From assembly GCF_008806385.1 (NCBI RefSeq), contig NZ_VZZK01000016.1:62001-126000 (forward strand): a stretch of 64,000 bases of DNA, given 5' to 3'. This stretch comes from Methylobacterium soli. Its GTDB lineage: Bacteria; Pseudomonadota; Alphaproteobacteria; Rhizobiales; Beijerinckiaceae. Below, one piece after another: positions 60,281-64,000 of this stretch. Made by a program: the position numbers and the translations under genes. A model generated the notes under the pieces. That model made no database searches. It was not told where the DNA came from and saw nothing but the letters and a program-made list of their open reading frames with translations. Each line of letters begins with the position of its first letter. Position 1 is the first letter of the stretch.

Positions 60281-60676
60281 ATGGCTAGGGTCCCTTCACA
60301 AGGGACATGCGATGGGATAACGCTCAAGCTCATGGGTGCGCTGCAACAAGTTCTTGTTGTCGATGACGGCCACCGGGCCGTGGATCATTCCCTCGCCGCC
60401 GAGCTCGCCGAGCTCGGCTACGCGAGCGTCACGGCGTCGCTCGAGGCGGCCGAGGACGTGCTGGCCGTGATCGCCCGCCCCGCCGCCATCCTGCTCCAGA
60501 CCTCCCGGCGCGGCGGCTCCGGCTTCGCCCGCCGCGCGGCGGCGTTGCGCGCCCAGATGCGCGACGCCGGCATCCCGGTGATCCTCGTCGACGAGGCGAC
60601 CGGCCGGCATGCCGGGCCCCCGGTGGACCTGAAGAGCCGGATCGGCCCCTACGTCCTGAACGAACCCGAGCTCTGA
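60281..60676 (+). CDS. small receiver-like protein, 131 aa
   Basis: From QQVLVVDDGHRAVDHSLAAELAELGYASVTAS the sequence follows the first half of a CheY-like receiver, with LLQTSRRGGSGF where the phospho-acceptor Asp should be (replaced by Gln) and IPVILVDEATGR after. Phosphorylation is therefore doubtful. ATG at 60332 (residue 18) begins the recognisable domain and is an alternative start; a 7-bp hairpin (60290-60306) lies between. Upstream, about 60100-60160 is AT-rich. Confidence 0.5.
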   Translation: MARVPSQGTCDGITLKLMGALQQVLVVDDGHRAVDHSLAAELAELGYASVTASLEAAEDVLAVIARPAAILLQTSRRGGSGFARRAAALRAQMRDAGIPVILVDEATGRHAGPPVDLKSRIGPYVLNEPEL

Positions 60677-60742
60677 GGCCTCCCGCCCGGATCCGGCGCG
60701 GGAGCGCCGAATCCCGCTTGCGCGGCCTTCATGTTTCCCCGC

Positions 60743-63700
60743 TCACGCGGCCTTCTTGCCGCCCCGGGCCGCGATCTTGGCGAGGCTGCGCAGGATCTGG
60801 GTCGTCACCTTCAGGCGCTCCGGGACCGAATCCAGCTCGCGGATGAAGACGATGCTCATGTCCGGGCGCACCTTGGCGAAGGAGGCCTGCTCGGCCACGT
60901 AGGCGACGAGTCCCTGCGGGTTGGCGAAGGCCTTGTCGCGGAAGTGGATGACGACGCCCTTGGGGCCGGCCTCGACCTTCTCCACGTTGGTGTCGCGGCA
61001 CAGGATCTTGATCGTGACGATCCGCAGGAGCTGCTCCACCTCCGGCGGCAGGGGCCCGAAGCGGTCGATCAGCTCCGCCCCAAAGCTCTCCATCTCGGCG
61101 TCGTTCTCGAGCGTCGAGAGGCGGCGGTAGAGGCCGAGGCGGACGCCCAGATCCTCGACGTAATCCTCCGGAATCGTCACCGGCGCCCCGAGCGCGATGG
61201 TGGGCGACCACGCCTCCTCCACGGGCTCGTCGATGCCGGCCTTGAGGGCCGTCACGGCATCCTCCAGCATCTGCTGGTAGAGCTCGTAGCCGACCTCCTT
61301 GACGTGGCCGGATTGCTCGTCGCCCAAGAGGTTGCCGGCGCCCCGGATGTCGAGGTCGTGGGAGGCCAGCTGGAAGCCGGCCCCGAGGGTGTCGAGGGTC
61401 TGCAGCACCTTGAGGCGCTTCTCGGCCTGGGCGGTGAGCTGGCGGTTCGCCGGCGTCGTGAACAGGGCGTAGGCCCGGGCTTTCGAGCGCCCGACGCGGC
61501 CGCGCAGCTGGTAGAGCTGGGCGAGGCCGAACATGTCGGCCCGGTGCACGATCAGGGTGTTGGCGGTGGGGATGTCGAGGCCCGATTCCACGATGGTGGT
61601 CGAGAGCAGCACGTCGAACTTGCCCTCGTAGAAGGCCGTCATCACGTCCTCGAGCTGGCCCGCCGCCATCTGGCCATGGGCCACCGCGACCTTGATCTCG
61701 GGCATCTCGGCATCGAGGAAGCGCTTCACCTCCGCGAGGTCCTCGATGCGCGGCACCACGTAGAAGGCCTGGCCGCCCCGGTAGCGCTCGCGCAGCAGCG
61801 CCTCGCGGATCAGCAGCGGGTCGAAGGGCGTCACGAAGGTGCGCACGGCCAGCCGGTCGACCGGGGGCGTCGCGATGATCGAGAGCTCGCGCACCCCCGT
61901 CATGGCGAGCTGCAGGGTGCGGGGGATCGGGGTTGCCGAGAGCGTCAGCACGTGCACGTCGCTCTTGAGGGCCTTCAGGCGCTCCTTGTGGGTGACGCCG
62001 AAATGCTGCTCCTCGTCGACGATGATGAGGCCGAGCTCCCGGAACGCGACGCCCTTGGCCAGGAGCGCGTGGGTGCCGACCACGATGTCGACGGTGCCGT
62101 TGGCGAGCCCCTCCCGGACCTTCTTCATCTCGGCATTCGGGACGAAGCGGGAGGCCTGCGCCACCTGGATCGGCAGGCCTTTGAAGCGCTCCGCGAAGGT
62201 GCGGTAATGCTGGCGCGCGAGCAGGGTCGTGGGCACCACGACGGCCACCTGCCGGCCCCCGATCGCCGCCGCGAAGGCGGCGCGCAGCGCCACCTCGGTC
62301 TTGCCGAAGCCGACATCGCCGCAGACGAGGCGGTCCATCGGGCGGCCCGCATTGAGGTCGCCGAGCACGGCGTCGATGGCGTTGGCCTGGTCCTCGGTCT
62401 CCTCGAAGGCGAAGCGGGCCGCGAACTCGCCGTAGAGCCCCTCGGGCGCGGCGAGGCGGGGGGCGGGCTTCACGAAGCGCTCCGCCGCGATTCTGATGAG
62501 CCCGCCCGCCATCTCGAGGATGCGGCGCTTCATCTTGGCCTTGCGGGCCTGCCAGGCCCCGCCGCCGAGGCGGTCGAGGGGCACCTCGGCATCCTCCGAG
62601 CCGTAGCGGGTCAGGAGCTCGATATTCTCCACCGGCAGCAGCAGCAGGCCGCCGGCATATTGCAGCTCCAGGCAATCATGGGGGGCGCCGGCCGCGTGGA
62701 TGGTCTTGAGGCCGACGAAGCGGCCGATGCCGTGGTCGGCATGGACCACGAGGTCGCCGGGCTGGAGAGCCTGCACCTCCAGGATCACGTCCTGCGGGCG
62801 CTTGGACTTGCGCTTCTGGCGCACCAGCCGGTCGCCCAGGATGTCGCCCTCGGCCACCACCGCGAGCTGGCCCGCCGTGAAGCCGGATTCGAGGCCCCAG
62901 ACCGCCACCGCGATGTCGGTGCCGCGCTTCAGGGCGTAGACGTCCGAGAGGCGCGTGATCGCCACCGGCTTCTTCAGGCCGTGATCGGTGAGCACGCCGC
63001 AGAGCCGGTCGCGGGAGCCGTCGGACCAGGATCCGAGGATCACGTGATGACCCGATCCCTGCAGTTCCCGCACATGCGCCACGGTGGCGTCGAACACGCT
63101 CGCGGATTCCTCGGCCCGCTCGGGGGCGAAGTTGCGGCCCTGCCGGCCCTCGCAATCGATCACCGCGCGCTCGGGGCTCTCGGGCACCGCGAAGGGCGTC
63201 AGCCGGGCGACGCTGGCCCCCGCGACCCGGTCCTTCCACTCGTTCGGAGTGAGGTAGAGGGCGCGCGGCGGCAGCGGCTTGTAGGGGGCGACGCCCGCTT
63301 GCGGGGTCTTCAGGGCGCCCTCGCGGGCCTGGAAATAATCCTGGATCAGGGCGAGGCGCTCGGCGACCGCGTCCTCGACCTGCGCGTCGAACACCATCGG
63401 CACCCCGGCGACGTAGTCGAACAGGGTGTCGAGCTGCTCGTAGAACAGGGGCATCCAGTGCTCGAGCCCGGCATAGCGCCGGCCCTCGCTCACGGTCTCG
63501 TAGAGGCGGTCGTCCCGGGTCGCGGCGCCGAAATGCGTGACGTAGCCCTGGCGGAAGCGCCGGATCGTCTCGGTGGTGAGCTGCACCTCGCTCATCGGCA
63601 CGAGGTCGAGGGCGCGCAACTGCCCGATGGTGCGCTGGGTCTCGGGGTCGAAGGCCCGGATCGATTCCAGCGTGTCGCCGAAGAAGTCGAGGCGGATCGG

Positions 63701-64000
63701 GTTCGGCAGCCCCGGCGGCGACAAATCGAGGATGCCGCCCCGCACCGCGTACTCGCCGGTATCGCGCACGGTCCCGGTGCGCAGGAAGCCGTTGGCCTCG
63801 ACCCAGGCCGTGACCTTGTCCATCGACACCACGTTGCCGATCGCCGCCGAGAAGGTCTCGACCGCGATGCGGGCGCGGGGCGGCACCCGCTGCACCAGGG
63901 CGTTGACGGTGGTGCAGAGAATGCGGGGCGCGGTCTCCGACGAGCGCGAGCGGGTGAGGCGCGACAGCGCCGTCATGCGCTGCGCCGCGATGGCGGCGTT
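60743..64000 (-). CDS. mfd: transcription-repair coupling factor, 5' end outside the window
   Basis: 1077 residues visible from an internal ATG at 63976 plus eight preceding codons; the gene continues past 64000 and roughly 90-130 N-terminal residues are missing. UvrB-homology region, RNA-polymerase interacting domain (LQPGDLVVHADHGIGRFVGL), SF2 helicase motor with Walker A CGDVGFGKTEVA, DEEQ box (IIVDEEQHFGV), motif VI GRVGRSKARAYAL, and a TRCF C-terminal domain. Displaces stalled RNA polymerase and recruits UvrA. Ends ARGGKKAA. Confidence 0.95.
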   Translation of the reverse strand, partial: NAAIAAQRMTALSRLTRSRSSETAPRILCTTVNALVQRVPPRARIAVETFSAAIGNVVSMDKVTAWVEANGFLRTGTVRDTGEYAVRGGILDLSPPGLPNPIRLDFFGDTLESIRAFDPETQRTIGQLRALDLVPMSEVQLTTETIRRFRQGYVTHFGAATRDDRLYETVSEGRRYAGLEHWMPLFYEQLDTLFDYVAGVPMVFDAQVEDAVAERLALIQDYFQAREGALKTPQAGVAPYKPLPPRALYLTPNEWKDRVAGASVARLTPFAVPESPERAVIDCEGRQGRNFAPERAEESASVFDATVAHVRELQGSGHHVILGSWSDGSRDRLCGVLTDHGLKKPVAITRLSDVYALKRGTDIAVAVWGLESGFTAGQLAVVAEGDILGDRLVRQKRKSKRPQDVILEVQALQPGDLVVHADHGIGRFVGLKTIHAAGAPHDCLELQYAGGLLLLPVENIELLTRYGSEDAEVPLDRLGGGAWQARKAKMKRRILEMAGGLIRIAAERFVKPAPRLAAPEGLYGEFAARFAFEETEDQANAIDAVLGDLNAGRPMDRLVCGDVGFGKTEVALRAAFAAAIGGRQVAVVVPTTLLARQHYRTFAERFKGLPIQVAQASRFVPNAEMKKVREGLANGTVDIVVGTHALLAKGVAFRELGLIIVDEEQHFGVTHKERLKALKSDVHVLTLSATPIPRTLQLAMTGVRELSIIATPPVDRLAVRTFVTPFDPLLIREALLRERYRGGQAFYVVPRIEDLAEVKRFLDAEMPEIKVAVAHGQMAAGQLEDVMTAFYEGKFDVLLSTTIVESGLDIPTANTLIVHRADMFGLAQLYQLRGRVGRSKARAYALFTTPANRQLTAQAEKRLKVLQTLDTLGAGFQLASHDLDIRGAGNLLGDEQSGHVKEVGYELYQQMLEDAVTALKAGIDEPVEEAWSPTIALGAPVTIPEDYVEDLGVRLGLYRRLSTLENDAEMESFGAELIDRFGPLPPEVEQLLRIVTIKILCRDTNVEKVEAGPKGVVIHFRDKAFANPQGLVAYVAEQASFAKVRPDMSIVFIRELDSVPERLKVTTQILRSLAKIAARGGKKAA

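Overview
The window is high-GC alphaproteobacterial DNA. Malyl-CoA lyase of the serine/ethylmalonyl-CoA type, an AapJQMP-type amino-acid transporter, an IalB-family protein, HspQ and a three-gene lipid A glycosylation set point to Methylobacterium or a close relative in Methylobacteriaceae. Mfd, RimO and the pabB-pabA-pabC folate genes make it most likely chromosomal. Species assignment is inference; no search was run.

Layout. 1-9.1 kb: a HerA-like ATPase, a P1 peptidase, two DMT exporters (one RarD with a 12-bp-repeat tail), a large hybrid histidine kinase and a ribosome modulation factor-like protein. 9.07-26.4 kb: an amino-acid ABC operon (aapJ-aapQ-aapM, then a PAS-HTH regulator, then aapP, all on the minus strand) is split by an 11.8-kb integrated element. 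The element is bounded by perfect 25-bp direct repeats at 10877-10901 and 22646-22670. The regulator's first codons lie right of the element and the rest left of it, so the repeat is a core att site inside a protein-coding gene.

The element is clearly lower in GC than its flanks. It carries a tyrosine integrase beside attR, a helicase-primase-like replication protein, one serine recombinase with no canonical start codon plus a recombinase remnant, a membrane-protein pair, a tyrosine phosphatase/ADP-ribosylglycohydrolase fusion, and a 774-aa protein with two nucleoside-deoxyribosyltransferase-like domains in front of a P-loop ATPase. The last looks like a defence or signalling effector.

26.5-41 kb: a cystathionine beta-lyase, a PNPOx-like flavoprotein, the GT39-GT2-LABN lipid A operon, an acyl-CoA ligase, a cyclic-nucleotide-binding protein, and a two-gene module of a response regulator plus a histidine kinase whose N-terminus has every key residue of the plant ethylene receptor. 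A LysR regulator, an Asp/Glu racemase and smaller genes follow. 40.4-43 kb: a plasmid-type RepA with a HARE-HTH gene and upstream iterons, i.e. a plasmid-style origin in chromosomal surroundings. 43-64 kb: mazG, the overlapping pabB-pabA-pabC-doxX operon, rimO, a nicotinamidase between two 16-bp repeat arrays, a quinone oxidoreductase, a UbiH-like hydroxylase, a patatin, malyl-CoA lyase, hspQ, ialB, a degenerate adenylate-forming protein, a receiver-like protein and the 3' part of mfd.

Short tandem repeats (11-25 bp units, 3-9 copies) recur throughout the chromosomal part, mainly at gene 3' ends and in gene-free gaps, and several have extended reading frames into repetitive tails.
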